64,000 nucleotides of DNA from Paramecium octaurelia. Lineage: Eukaryota; Ciliophora; Oligohymenophorea; Peniculida; Parameciidae. The stretch spans positions 248,589 to 312,588 of the forward strand of contig CAJJDP010000041.1 in the NCBI GenBank assembly GCA_905182995.1. Reading direction: 5' to 3'. A model generated the notes under the pieces. That model worked only from the letters and a program-made list of their open reading frames with translations. It searched no databases and had not been told where the DNA came from. Each line of letters starts with the position of its first letter. The stretch's first letter is position 1. This document shows positions 24,857-37,700 of this stretch, piece by piece. A program made the position numbers and the translations under genes.

Positions 24857-26249
24857 TCATTTATATATAATATTTAAAAATTCTTATATTTTATCATCAA
24901 TGTTTGCATCTTTTGAATTGTTTTTTTATAATTATTCCTCAACAGGTCTCATAAAAATACTCTAATTAATTGGATCAAATGATTACTTATCTAAATATTT
25001 TGGAAAATTCTATTGATTATGAGAATGCTATATGAATGATTGAATGTATCGTATTATTATAAACTTCTTGTAGTTCAATTTTATTCAGCAACTATCCTAA
25101 CATGTTAATAAATAAGGTCTTCTAAATAAGATATAGATAGAAGGATTCGTTAGAGTACTTCTTAATTAAATAAAGAAGCATTCGACTTATCAATATCAAA
25201 TCATCATTTTGTAAAGTTTATTCATCTAATGCAAGAATTTAATAAAATAGTTATGACTCAATAAGTTTAAGAATTATAGTATCAGTTCTGTAAAAACATA
25301 TTAAGAGAATGAGATATATGAATGTAGTTTTTAATGATTAATCTGCTTCCAATAATTTATGCAATTTAATAAACAGGTCCATTTAAATTAATTTAGTTGT
25401 ACCATCATCGGATTATTCAATAATATGGCTGATGATATTGAAAGATTTAGAGAGATTATTTATCAACAAATCAATGAATCCTGGAATGATAAGTAAATAA
25501 TTGATCGCTCCTCTTCTATCCGTTTTACAATTGCACATACTTTCAATAACTTGTAGAGTGACTTGGTTTGAATCGTATTGTAATAACTTTAAACAAGGAA
25601 TAATAAGGTTCTTAAACTATTTGAAAATGAATTTAAAATTACGTAAAGAGAAGGTTTTGAATGATAATTGCATAAGTATTCAATGATTTAAAACCACTCT
25701 TTGAAATCGTCCAGTTCTAGTGTTACATCCAATAAGTATTAAATAATATTATGCTGTTCAATTAATTAATCTATTTCATTCATATAAACTATTCTTTATA
25801 ATAATGTAATGAATTAATTAATAATTTCAATACTTTATAATTCTTGTACCTAGTTCAACAATTAAGGACTTAAACATTGAGGTAGACAGATTTTAAGAAA
25901 TATTTCCAAAATCATACTTAACTATTCTGAATCACAATTAGAAGCAATTTGTTTTAGATAATTGATTGTATTCAATGACTTTAAATTCTCACTTGATTCA
26001 GAGTCTGCATAATGAATTAACTTCTTTAAGTAGTCTTTGCTTTACTGGTATTCTCTGCGGTTGAAACACTCTAAAGAAAATTAAGCAAGCAATTCAAGGT
26101 CCTTGATATTACTCCAACTTCTTAACCTTGTTATGCACTATTGTAGCTCTCTTTTATTGAAACACACTTTCAGTTCTCTGGCGACGAATTTCCACTAGAA
26201 ATTTATATCTTTTGTCATGTAAACACAAGATAGCAGCATCTTTAAACAT
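24857..26249 (-). CDS. Importin alpha-like armadillo protein (nuclear import adaptor)
   Basis: A 438-residue model with three introns (25, 26 and 25 nt). The N-terminus has an importin-beta-binding type segment, VEIRRQRTESVFQQKRATIV, rich in Arg/Lys. Armadillo repeats follow, for example LLQYDSNQVTLQVIESMCNC and NYLLIIPGFIDLL. Importin alpha binds nuclear localisation signals and carries cargo with importin beta. The length is short compared with the usual 520-560 residues, and the later repeats are divergent. The protein may be a specialised paralogue, or the 3' end may continue past TGA 24857-24859 through a missed intron. The ATG is only 18 bp from the stop of NFS1, which lies upstream on the same strand. 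Confidence 0.75.
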
Positions 26250-26267
26250 TTATATTAAATTAAATAT

Positions 26268-27554
26268 TCAATGTGGTTGTGTCCATTCAATCTTATTAAT
26301 ATCAATTCCTTCCTAATGCATTTCCCACAATGGAGACATCTCTCTCAGTTTATTGACGGCTTAACTCAATTAATCAAGTAAGAAATCTATTTCCCTTTCA
26401 GTAGTAAATCGACTAAATAGATATTGATGTTAAAATACCCAATACCAATTCTTAAACTAGTATGAGCCATATCTTCCTTGACTCCTAAAGCTCTTAGTAC
26501 ATAGGAAGGTTCCAGAGAAGCAGAAGTACAAGCAGACCCAGATGACACAGCAACTTACTTTATGGCCATAATTAAAGATTCACCTTCTACAAATGCAAAT
26601 GAAACATTCAAATTTCCTTTGTAACGCTATTCTAGTGATCCATTTATTTGAATTTAAGGAATCCTCTGTTTTATTCCATTTAAAAGTTTGGTGTATAATT
26701 TATCAACATGTTAAATATCATATGGCAATTCAGTCTATGCTACCTCAGCAGCCTTACCGAATCCAACACACAAATGAGGTGCAAGTGTACCACTTCTTAA
26801 ACCTCTCTCTTAACCTCCACCATGAATAATTTATTATAATCTAACTCTTGGTTTTCTTCTCACATATAAGGCTCCAATTCCCTTAGGTCCATAGAGTTTA
26901 TGAGCAGAGATGCTACCTAAATCTATATCGAGGTCTTAAACATCAACTGGAATTTTAGCTATAGCTTATGCCATATCAGAGTGAACATAGACTCCACGTT
27001 GATGACAGATTCTACTTATCTCTTTTAAGTTTTAGATGACTCCAATTTCATTATTCACAAGCATAACACTGACACATAATGTATTGGATTTAATAGATTC
27101 TTATAATTGTTGTAATGAGATCAAGCCATTAGAATCGACTGGCAAGTACGTAACTTCTACTCCTTTATCCTCTAGGTATCTGCAGGTATCTAATACACAT
27201 TTGTGTTCAGTTTGGGTTGTTATGATATGATTCTTCTATTTTCCATAAAATCCATATAAACCCTTTAATGCAGCATTGTTACTTTCAGTGGCTCCGGATG
27301 TAAAAATGATGCTTTAAGGCTGTGTGTTGATCAAGCTAGCTATCTATATAATTAGTTTAATAAATAACTGAGGCTCTTGCTTTTTCCACAGCTTTTTCAG
27401 TTTCCCATCCGAATGAATGGGTTTTACTATGCGGATTGCCGTATTAATTAGTCAGAAAGGGTAACATAGCATCTAAGACTCTGTAATCGGTGGGAGTGGT
27501 GGCTTAGAAATCAAGATAAGTTGGTCTTGAAAATTTGTAGATAAGTTTTCTCAT
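26268..27554 (-). CDS. NFS1: Cysteine desulfurase, mitochondrial NFS1/IscS type
   Basis: A 411-residue PLP enzyme with introns at 26413-26438 and 27344-27368. It converts cysteine to alanine and supplies persulfide sulfur for Fe-S clusters. Visible motifs are YLDFQATTP near the start, [16 protein letters not shown]-like His residues, the PLP-lysine block [26 protein letters not shown], and the mobile Cys loop [14 protein letters not shown]. The C-terminus has the IscS/Nfs1 tail ending [19 protein letters not shown], needed for scaffold docking. The N-terminal leader is very short (about 10 residues), shorter than most mitochondrial presequences. It lies 21 bp downstream of the coiled-coil gene and 18 bp upstream of importin alpha on the same strand. 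Confidence 0.96.
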
Positions 27555-27575
27555 ATATTTAAAAATATGTTATAA

Positions 27576-28970
27576 TCATGTAATAAACAATTTAGATTAC
27601 TATTATTTGGGAGTACTATACAAATATTTCATTTCAGAAGTATTTGTAAATGGAACTTTGTCTTGTTCCAATTTAAGTAATAGATCTCGTTTTTGTCTCT
27701 CCATATCTTCAATAACTTTCAATCTTTTCTTTTGGACATCCAATTTATTTTATCTATAGTTTATTGTAATTCTAGTACATTTAATCTTGTAATCTCTGAT
27801 CTCTTTAGGTGATCTTTTGTTCCAATGATGAAAAATAGGATTGTTTCAATTGATCAGCCTTTTGAACTTAATTCTAATGTGTTTACCATTTTTCATTTAA
27901 TCTCTGCAATTTCTATTGCAATTCGATTTGATTCTACTATTGCACCAATTGAAAGGACTTCTCCTTCTCCAATTATTTGTTCAGAATGTTAATAGATTTA
28001 TTCCTAAAAATGTTTTCGGATTTGGCTCTAACATCATTTCTCTTTTGATTCAACTCCTACTCCTATAGATAATTCATTTATAACTGTTGTAGTCTCTTCT
28101 TTTCAATTTAATTGATCTTGTCTTAGAAGTAATTCATCTTGTTTTGTAACTTTGACAATTTGTTTTAGAATATCTGGTGTGATCGATATTTGATGCCCTC
28201 TTGATGTTCAAAACTTTGTTGAGCCTTCTGAGTGAGTTAGTCAATTTGGGACAACTTCTATTGATTGATTAGCTTGATTTTATTTTCATATTTTTTCAAT
28301 TTCAATTAACAAATCTTAATTTATGAATGTATTTACCTCTTAAATTCTTTTCATTTATTATTAGTAATTAGAATAAACATTTTAATGATGAGTTTCAGTA
28401 ATCTGCATGGATGTATTCAAAGTCTATTACTTCTAAGTTATGAAATCATTTAAGTATTTCTCCTTCCTCTCTTGTTTCTCTAAATAACGCAGATTGAGTT
28501 TCCTTAAATTATCGTCCAGTTGATTCATCAATTCATCAGTTTTCCTTTTGAATTCCTCGTACTTGATCTTTTATTGAATTTCAAACAACTTTTATTGGAT
28601 ATCCTTCTCATGTTATTTCTGTTCTTATTACCATAACTCATTTGCTGCTTTTTTTTTGTCTTTCTTTTGTTTCTATAATTCCTGTAATTGCTTCAACTTC
28701 TCTTACTATATTTTCAACTATTCATTCTAATATCTTGATGATAAGATCTAATTGAATCAATAGGTACTTGTTCATGCATACTCCTATCCTTCTCTTCCAG
28801 TTGCAAATTTCGATCAAACACATTATTAAGTTTTTACTCATATGCCTGTCTCTGTTTCATAAGTAATTCTTCATGTTTCACAAATACTTCCATTTGCTTA
28901 TTCTAAAAAGACCTAAGATAATAAATTGTACAAATTTCTCTATCATCTTTTCTGGGAATGGAGCATTCAT
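27576..28970 (-). CDS. Coiled-coil protein, function unknown
   Basis: A model of 432 residues with four introns (29, 20, 22 and 25 nt). After a short start (MNAPFPEKMIEKF) nearly the whole chain is charged coiled coil, with stretches such as LEKQERKEKYLNDF and IEKKRLQQLQMNYLQEQEL. The C-terminal 60 residues (RLKVIEDMERQKRDLLLKLE, then KYLYSTPK) look conserved in composition. No enzymatic motif is visible. Such proteins are common in ciliate basal bodies and cilia, but nothing here proves that role. The 20-nt second intron is at the lower size limit. The stop lies 21 bp before the NFS1 start on the same strand. Confidence 0.75.
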
Positions 28971-29364
28971 TATATATATTTAATTTATATCATATTTTAC
29001 CTATACATCTAATCACCTTACCATAACTGAACAACTGACTCTTCACAATCCAATATGAATTTTAGTTAATTAATACAAAATTGTATCAAATGAACCCAAA
29101 ATTCATTTTACAACTTCCAAACTCAGAGAGATCTTTTATATAAATATTAAACATAACAATAACTCTCATATCCAATTATTTATTATTGATTAGTTATTCT
29201 ATCTTTTATTTTGACTATCATATGACTATTATATTTTATCAAAAATTCTCTTATTTTTAATCTCCCAAAACTACTCAACCTTATATTTATAAAATACAAC
29301 TATTATTATAATATAGAGAGTGTATAATATTAATTAGATAAAATATTTTAAATTTGAAAAATTA
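28971..29364. other. Intergenic, no gene seen
   Basis: About 390 bp of AT-rich DNA between the divergent start codons of the coiled-coil gene (minus) and APC5 (plus). I found no frame longer than about 30 codons that looks like protein. It must hold the two promoters, but I recognise no specific site. Confidence 0.6.
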
Positions 29365-31396
29365 ATGAACAACAACCTCATTTTATTGATCCTCCTATTA
29401 AGGAAACCTAGTCAACAGGTTTATGATCTCTTGACTGAGTATTTAAAAGTAACTCTTAAATTAAATTACATAAGATTCATGATGTTATGGAAATTGTTAA
29501 TAATCCAACATTGTAAAATACAATCCTCAGTCACATCGAACCTGAATTGTTACAGATAACCTCCATGAATAAATTCCATAAGATAATTGGAGAAAGTAAT
29601 GATTTAATTGTAATAGCAGCACTTCGTGAAAAATAGTAATAGAAAACTCCAGGAGGCAGCGTTGTTGATTTGTTTTTTAGGAATATGCTATTGCTATTCA
29701 ATCAAATGGATTTTAATCAAATGTTAAAATCTTGGAATGATTTCAGAGAAGGTCAAGATAATCATCTGCAAAACAATCCCTTCTTAACTGATTCATACAT
29801 TGAGTACTTACTTACTAAATTACAAAGTATCTTATCCAATCTACTTGTTAGCAAGTTCAAGCTATGTAAACTTAGAAGAGCTAAAACAAATAATCGAATA
29901 ACCAAATTTGAATGAGAATTGCAAGGTCAATTTTCTTAAAGCCCTCTTATATGCTTTGTTAAGATATCCATTTCGAGCTATAAAGTTTTCTCGCAAATAC
30001 TATGACATGACTTTGAATAGTCTTGTTCCTAAAAAAGTGAATCATTGCATTATGAACTCTATTTACCTCAACATGAAGATGAATTTCTATGATGAAGCAT
30101 TGAACAGTTTATCCGAAGGTTTGAGATTGTCATAGACAGTATCTGATGAACAAAGCATTAATCTTTGTTTGCTCAATCTCTTTGAAATAGCCTATCGTAA
30201 CAATTATCAAAAATAAGTACATTGATTGATCATTTTTATAGGCTACTCTATTATTAGAATATGCTGTGAATCATGCTTAATAGTTAAGTCCATAACATAG
30301 ATTATAGAGTGCTTTAATATATGGGTCGCAAATAAGATACAAATAAATTAATTATTCATTGTTGAAGAAGAAGCATATTAATTGGAAAGACATAATACAT
30401 TAGAGTTTGAAATAGATTTTACAATCTCATAGTCCAGATATTGAATAGTCCATCACTGCATACTAATTAGTATGTGCAAATAATTATGGCAATTCAACTA
30501 TGATTCAAAATGCACTTGATTAATTACAGCAATTCGATTAAAATGATTAGACTCTTTCTCTTCAATTAGAAGCCTTGAGTCAAATAGCCTTGCATCAACC
30601 ATTGTACACATTGTCATAATTCTAATAATGTTTTGAAACTACCTATAACTTGAGTGAATAATCAATCTTAGTCATTTTGAATATATGTTTGGAATACTTT
30701 GAAATAATCAATGAGCCAATCTCAGTTAAGTACATTAAGTAGATCATGATGCAATTATTGTAAATGAATCCTGATCCATACATTTCTGAATCCTTGCAAA
30801 TAGTTCCAATTAAAAGTAAGATATTCATATGATGAGATCCTAAGCTTAGAGTCAAGTAACTGTTAAAGGATGGCGAAAATGATTTGGAGATTATTAAATT
30901 ATGCAAGCAATTTCATTTGAATTAATAATATTTGGAATACAAACTTAACATTATTGAAAGAAATATTAAATAAGATTAGATTTAGGAGGCTTAAGATAAA
31001 TTAAATAACATAAATTTGTATGAATTATCATAATCAAACTGTGTTATTTAAGCTAAATTTTGGAATCTTATGGCTCGTACTTATAAAAATATTAAGTATT
31101 ATGCCACGTCTATCAACTTTGCCATATAAGTTGGTTGGATAGCAATGATACAATAGAATTATTATGATATGGCTTTCATTTATGATCAATAGGGTAATTG
31201 TTTGGGTTAATGTTGAATAGAGTTATTCGATCAGAGAGATCATTGTGCTGAACAATTTAACAAAGCTGATGCACTAATTAGTTCATGTAGTTAGAATACC
31301 AATTTGATCTTCTTTAAGATAAATGAAATTGGAATAGTGGAGTACTTGTATCGCTTTCTAAATAATATACAATCCTAATTTAGTTGTAATATGTGA
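29365..31396 (+). CDS. APC5: Anaphase-promoting complex subunit 5 (APC5)
   Basis: A 635-residue protein with five introns (29449-29474, 29827-29851, 30217-30241, 30816-30836, 31194-31220). APC5 is a TPR scaffold of the APC/C ubiquitin ligase, which triggers anaphase and cyclin destruction. The family hallmark is the TPR block ending in an alternating small-residue helix, here NFYDEALNSLSEGLRLSQ preceded by NHCIMNSIYLNMKM. The N-terminal helical part (LILLILLLRKPSQQVYDLLT) also fits. Later helices (FNKADALISSC) look like degenerate TPRs. It is somewhat shorter than the human protein (about 755). The fourth intron, 21 nt, was chosen over a 29-nt alternative because only it keeps the frame. Confidence 0.8.
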
Positions 31397-31424
31397 TATA
31401 TATATAATAATTAATAATATATAA

Positions 31425-31868
31425 ATGTCAACAAAGGCGAGAAACTTTAGTGTCGACAATGCGAACAACAAAATCTTTTTACCAAGTATTTTTAATAATG
31501 ACAATGATCTTGATATCAATATTGATCCTAAATTATATTTGCAAACCATTTTCAACAAAACAACAAAAGCCCAAAGAACTAAATCACTGTCATTTTGTAA
31601 TTAAATAAAGTTGCCTTAAAAAGTTGAACCAATTCAAGTCAAATAAAAACTAGAGACTGACAAAGAGATTGTTTATGCCTTCGAAGATTAATTCTAGTAC
31701 AAAGATAAATAACAATATACAAATAAATTATAAATCAAATTATCTAAAAACAATTAAAATAAAGACATCAGATATTAAGAATTAGTTAATTGTTATTGTT
31801 AAAAGTTTACAAAAAAAAAACCACCGTTAAATTTAAAACATCATAAATTAGATCTTGAATTTTTGTGA
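31425..31868 (+). CDS. Small basic hypothetical protein (147 residues)
   Basis: Single exon from ATG 31425 to TGA 31866-31868, only 28 bp behind APC5. The protein begins MSTKARNFSVDNANNKIF and is rich in Lys, Gln and Asn, with no membrane segment. A stretch near the middle (KEIVYAFEDQFQYKDKQQY) may be helical, and the C-terminus is strongly basic. No family is recognised. Coding status rests on the intact frame, the TAA/TAG glutamine use and the position between two genes. Confidence 0.6.
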
Positions 31869-31928
31869 CATTTATTTTCTATTTTATTGTATATCAATGT
31901 AATCTTCATTAAATTGTTTATAATTTTA

Positions 31929-33958
31929 TCATTTATATTTAAATCCATCTGAATTGCCTTAAAGCAGAGGCTATTCATTTTCAGTAAGAATAAATACACT
32001 ATTCTATTGAATTATTGCTGTTTGAGTAGCAAATTCAATTGAACCTGGCAATTAGGATGATCTCTAAATTGTTTTTTGTTTTACATTAAAAATCTATTAT
32101 TAATTTTTACTTCTTACTTGAGTTTCGTCAGTTCTTACATCATGAATTGATCCACCGATAATCAGTATCTGATCATGTGAAATAGAAACTGCACAACTTT
32201 AGAATGGTAATCTCAAATATCCTGATGACAAAAACTTGAATTCTATAGTAGTCTTTATTATTAATATAAATATTATAAAATACCCATAAATTCTTTTGTA
32301 TGTCATAAGATTCCACTGAATTACAAGGTGTAAAAATATCACATTTTCCTCCAATTTTTATTAACGTATTGTAATCAGTCGCCACTAAAGCACAGCCAGT
32401 TGTCTTATAGAATGGATCTTCTATAGTATACCATTTCCTTGTTGTTAGGTCTAATTTCTCTGCCTTCGCCAATGAAGTATTTTCATCATTTGTTGAAGAA
32501 CCTCCTACAACGTATAAGAAATTGTCCACCTAACAAGCTGATGTCAATGACCTAGGCAAAACCATCTCAGAATGCAAAGTCAGTTAGAGAGTATCATGAT
32601 TGAATTCGTATACATGTGCTATTGCTTTGAATCTTGATTTATCCCTATCAACTCCGCCTATCACTAAATGCTTCCCAAATGAAGTAGTATATAATTTATG
32701 ACACAGTGGTATTTTAAGAGTGCTATTTATAGTTTCTATTCTGTATTTTTAGGATTAGATATCATAAATATAGGCAGCAAATCCTCCTTCTTCCAATCTT
32801 ACAATAACTTGATCCTTTCCATCCTCAAAGTGATTTTTACAATTGAATCTTATTTTCGCTGTTTCATTTGTTAAATTCTCTGAAATCAAAGAAGTTGGTT
32901 TTACTATTGGTGGTAGGTCTGCAGACACTAATTTTGAGAGAACCAGTGATGATGAATACGGTTTTTAATCTACTTCCTAAGGTTATTAAACTTTTGAAGT
33001 TTACACCTATTATAAAGTGGGCGATGATTGCTTTAATTGAGACACGGGAACATGCTTTTTATTTTTCAATAAATAACACAATTTCTTACAATAAGTCTAA
33101 AATAGTTCTAAATTACTCTTTTCTAACACCACCTCTACCTTATTTTGATTGTAATCCTTTACCATTTTTTCTAATCTATATATATTCATTTCACTGAATA
33201 TCTACTCTTTATTTACAAAAATTGATGTTATGGCCTTTACATAATTATCATTTTGTAAGTCCTATTATAATGTTAATAATTCATTCTATTATTGCGCTAT
33301 ATCCTCCTCTAGTGAATTCAACTATTTCAATTGTTCATCTTAATTATACTCATTTAATTCTCTATATAGACCTTAAAAGTAATCATTTATCATATCTGAT
33401 ATTTAACCATGTATAAATTTGACCTACTCCATTGCATTATTATAGACAATTTGTGGTGTTTCATTGAAGTATGTCTTTGCTTCCTTCAACTTTTCTTATA
33501 ATTATTTTAATAAGTCTTCTATCCTGTAAATCTGATCTTTCCTCACTTTCAATATGTTCTCAAATTTAGGCTATCTCCCCCTCCTCTGATGCTGTTCCAA
33601 ATGATTTTTTATGCATTCTGCACATAGTGGCTCTACGCAATTCTAATTGATATAAGTTATACTTATTCTTAACATAAAGTTGTTATAAAAAATTCTGGAT
33701 GAGTCTAACAGGGAATATACATGAACTGAGCGAATTAGGACAAATTAGAGAGTTTGCTTACATTATTGTTGTCACCTATCACACTACCATATTCAGAATG
33801 ATCTGGATTAATCATTCTGGATTTTGCTTAATGTCCAATTGACTATTGTAATTTTCTCTAATTTAACCTAAATCTAATATTCTTACTAAATCACTATCCT
33901 AATTCTGAGGCTTCTCATACGGAGACACATATCGTTTTGATCCTCCTAAAGTATTCAT
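31929..33958 (-). CDS. Kelch-repeat protein with N-terminal B-box-like zinc finger
   Basis: A multi-exon minus-strand gene. After an N-terminal arm of about 60 residues comes a Cys/His cluster (IPCQTH, then CVEPLCAECIKNHLEQH), the spacing of a B-box zinc finger. A long coiled coil follows, then six kelch-type blades with signatures such as YVVGGSSTNDEN and LIIGGSIHD. Four introns are well supported (36, 20, 31 and 24 nt). The splice in the first 100 nt is not resolved, but arithmetic shows that 2 mod 3 nt must be removed there. Such TRIM-like proteins may act in ubiquitin transfer or as scaffolds. No RING is visible. The architecture parallels the WD40 protein at 4584-6098. Confidence 0.8.
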
Positions 33959-34747
33959 AACACTTTGAGATTATGTGTTAATCATTAAATTTATTTTTAT
34001 TATAAAATTCTTTATTTTCTAAATTTGTTCTCATTATATTTTATTCAAAATGAAAAGAAAAAGAAGTTTCATAATTTTCCTTTAAAAATGAAATCTTATC
34101 TTGGTTTTGATTTGATTATTACGATATCTTATGTTCATAAATAGAATATTACAATTCAATTTAATAGAGTTTAAACAATAATCTATAATTCACTTAGTGA
34201 CTAGAATTACACAAATAGAAAAAAGAGTAAGCAAAATACTCTTTAACAATCAAAGAGGTTAATAATAATAACTTTATGGAATTGCTTTTATGATTATATA
34301 TTTAAATGTATTAATAAAAAATGTCAAAGACAGAATTAGTAAATCTAAATGATAATCAAATTGATAATTGATCATCTAATAATTATTTGCAAGATTAGAA
34401 AATGATTATGAAGGAAAGTAAAAAAATTTAGAAAATTAAAGAAGTGTTTTAGGAGAGAACAAAAAGAAATTGATTATTTTTAAAATAATAATAAAAAATA
34501 TATTATCACATCGAATGAATAAATTTGTGGTAAAAATAAAGTAGAATTTACATTTTGAGATATTGTTGCCACTTTATAAATGTGATTTCCTTTAGGGGGA
34601 TTTAGAAAATAACAAAAATAGTGTAATTCCTCTGTGAGTAATAAAAGAATTAAAGTTAAAATGCAATAAAAATTAGTAATTATTTAAGAACTGAAATGAA
34701 AAATGATTGTATATAATGAAATCCGTTTTTATATTAATTTAATTAAA
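33959..34747 (+). other. Intergenic, with a possible small gene relic near 34321-34480
   Basis: Almost 800 bp between the start codons of the kelch gene and the secreted-protein gene, one of the longer gaps in the window. Most of it is plain AT-rich DNA. From ATG 34321 a short frame begins MSKTELVNLNDNQIDN and ends at TGA. Just after it, in another frame, lies a coding-like stretch (KIQKIKEVFQERTKRN) with TAG/TAA glutamines. I found no intron that joins the pieces, so this may be the remnant of a decayed gene. Otherwise I see nothing. Confidence 0.35.
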
Positions 34748-37700
34748 ATGAGAAGTTCGGCATTAGTCATATGTATATTAGTGTTAGGGAGTGGTATAAA
34801 TCAAACATAAAATTTTAGCCCTTTCTGTAGAATTAGATTTGAGTACATCCCTGCTATCAATGGACTTATCAGATGTAGCACTGTTAGATACCACATCAAT
34901 GAGTTGTGCAACACCTTAAAATGAGTTTGAGAGAGTGTCTGCTTAAATGGCAGCATGGGCTGATATAGTGCAACATAAAGATTCATTACACAGAGATATA
35001 TATAGATTGGAAAGCATTAAGCAATTAATAGAAAAGAGAAAGTTCAAGGCTATTGAGAAATAAATAGATAAATTGGAATTACCAAAAACAGAGAGCAAGA
35101 TTGGAGAACCAATTTTGGCAGAATTTAAATAGAAATTAAAAGGATTGAGTAATCCTGAAACTGCAGATGAATGCGAAGCAACTTTGTTGAAATTGTGCAT
35201 TTACCTTCTCAAATAGTTTAATAGTTGCAGATAATAATGCTAATCAAATCCAGTCACTGTCATTAAAATTAAAGGGAAAATCAAGGATTTATAAGTTGTA
35301 TAACAAGGATGTGGTCAACCAGCACCTTGTGAGGATGAGCCTGGAATCCCAGATGAACCAACTCCTGAAGAATAAGCACCTCCTTCTGTACCCGAAGAGA
35401 AACCACTTCCTCCTACTGAAGAAGAGCATCCACCAGTTTCACCTCCTTCCGAAGAGGACAAACCTCAAATTCCAGATGAAAAGGGTCCAGAAGAAGAATC
35501 TGTTCCTCCTGAAGAATAAGAAGTACCACCTTCTCCACCAACACCTGATGAAGAGAAACCAGAAATTCCAGATGAAAAAGGCCCAGAAGAAAAGTCTATT
35601 CCACCTGAAGAAGAATAAGAAGTCCCATTGCCTCCTCCAGGGGAAGAAGAAGCGAAACCTGAAATTCCAGATGAAAAGGGCCCTGAAGAAGATACAATAC
35701 CTCCTGAAGAGTAAGAAGTACCTGTTCCTCCTCCTGGAGAAGAAGAGGAGTAGCCAGAAACACCAGATGAAGAAAGCCCTGAAGAATAAAGTCCTCCTCA
35801 AGAAGAGCATAATCCAGAAGAAGAAGGTACTCCAGAAATTCCTGATGAACCACCTGTCAATCCAAATCGGGAAGAGTCAGCAGAAGAATTTGAAGAATAC
35901 TTTGAGGAAGTTGAAGAGGAGGAGTTTGAGGAATTCGAAGAACCACCTATTGTACCACCTCCCGTTGAACCACCTGTTGATTAAGTTGAAAAAAGATGTT
36001 TGAACTCAGTGAACGAGAACGTATACACAGCTTCAGTCGATGAATAAATCCCATTAATTAGTAAATAATTAGAAGGAGATGACTTGAGTTGCTATGGATT
36101 TGGATTTTATGCTAGATGGTTATAAGCATATCCAACTTATTTAACAAATGGTAGATAAGATGAGAAGTATTTTGTTGCTAGAATCTCTGAATCTGAGAAG
36201 TTAAGCGGTTCAGTCACAGATGATTCATTGAGTGTATTTTTAACAAGATCAGGATTTGAATTTTAGTCATATGATAATGAAGGCACAGCTTCAACTGTTA
36301 TTAATGTAGGTGATATTGAAGGTCAATGGATTTATGTTTACTTCTCATATTGTAATGGCAAGGCAGTAGCTGTTGTTAATGAAAATGGTTAAACATCTGT
36401 TAATGAAATTAATGTAAATCATAAAACACCATCCTAATTGTATTTCACATTGGCTGGTCTATCAGGTGATGTTAAGTCATTCTAAGGTTAATTTAGATTG
36501 GTTTAATCTAATGCTGGGCAAAACGTATTCATTGAAACACCAACAGAAGCTAATGAATTTGTATTTGCATGCAACTCTTTACCAGAAGAAAAATGTGAAA
36601 GATAAATCTCAAATCTTCATGAATTCGAATTCAATAGTCAAACTACCTAATTCGATTCTAAACAAGTCGTCGAAAATAGCGAACCAATCTTTGCTCAAGA
36701 ATACTCCATTTCTGGTTGGTTCAAATGGCATACCATTTAAGAAGCCACCACAAATTCTTGGTTCTCTGCATTCAGATTGACTATGAATAACCCTGCAGTT
36801 AATAAAAATGCTAAACTCTTAGGAGATAGGGATCTAGCCTTGTTTGTTGGTAATGAGAAAAAAGATTCAGTCTTGGCCTTCACTACTTATACATATGAAG
36901 ATTTATATGGAAATGGAAATCCTACTTATTGGTAAGCAGTGCCATATGAAAAGGACTTGATTCATTGGCACTACATTTACTTTGGATTCAACAGACACAT
37001 CTCCAAAGCTTATGGTTATGTTGAATTCCTTACTAGAAAAGGCGAAGTCCATTTCGAAAATGTTAAGCATTTTGTTTCTCCACACAAATACTTATATGTT
37101 GGACAAGACTAATATTACCCATCATACAATGGTAAAATCTTTAATCTCCACTACAACCTTTGTGATGGTTCATACAGGGAGTTGAAATATGATGAGCATT
37201 GGGGATATACTCCTAAACCAACTGATCCAGTACCACCTCCACCTCCTCAAGTTCCAGAAGAACCCTCCGAAGAAGAATATAAAGAACCACCTCTACCTGC
37301 AATTCCATCTGAACCATCTGAAGAGGATGTACCCATAGAACCTGAAGAAGAGTCTCCTGTAATTCCATCTGAACCTCCCAAGAGCGAGGAAACAATCCCA
37401 GTATCTGAAGAGGAAACACCTGAGGTGATTGATGAACCAGTACCTGATCCTGTTGAAGAAACTGTTCCAGCAAGTGAAGAAGAAGAGTATTATTATGAAG
37501 AGGAGGAATTCTATGAAGAAGAAGAGGAATCAGTCGAACCACCTGTCGAACCAGAATCATAATCTGAAGAAGAACATTCTGAACCACTTTCAGAAGAAGA
37601 ATCTTAACCACCCTCAGAAGAAGAAGAGGTTATCGAACCTCCTGCTCCATTACCATAACCAAAGTATTTAAAATATTGATTTGTAGATGTCCACCAACAA

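Noticed and set aside
35296-36003. Long Lys/Leu/Gln-rich frame on the plus strand, and matching frames on the minus strand at 35439-35853
   Set aside because: Shadow frames of the GAA/CCA-rich repeat region. The true frame gives a signal peptide, a repeat array and a globular domain.
37213-37671. Open frames on both strands over the second acidic region
   Set aside because: Same cause: low-complexity Pro/Glu codons leave all frames open, especially because TAA/TAG are not stops.
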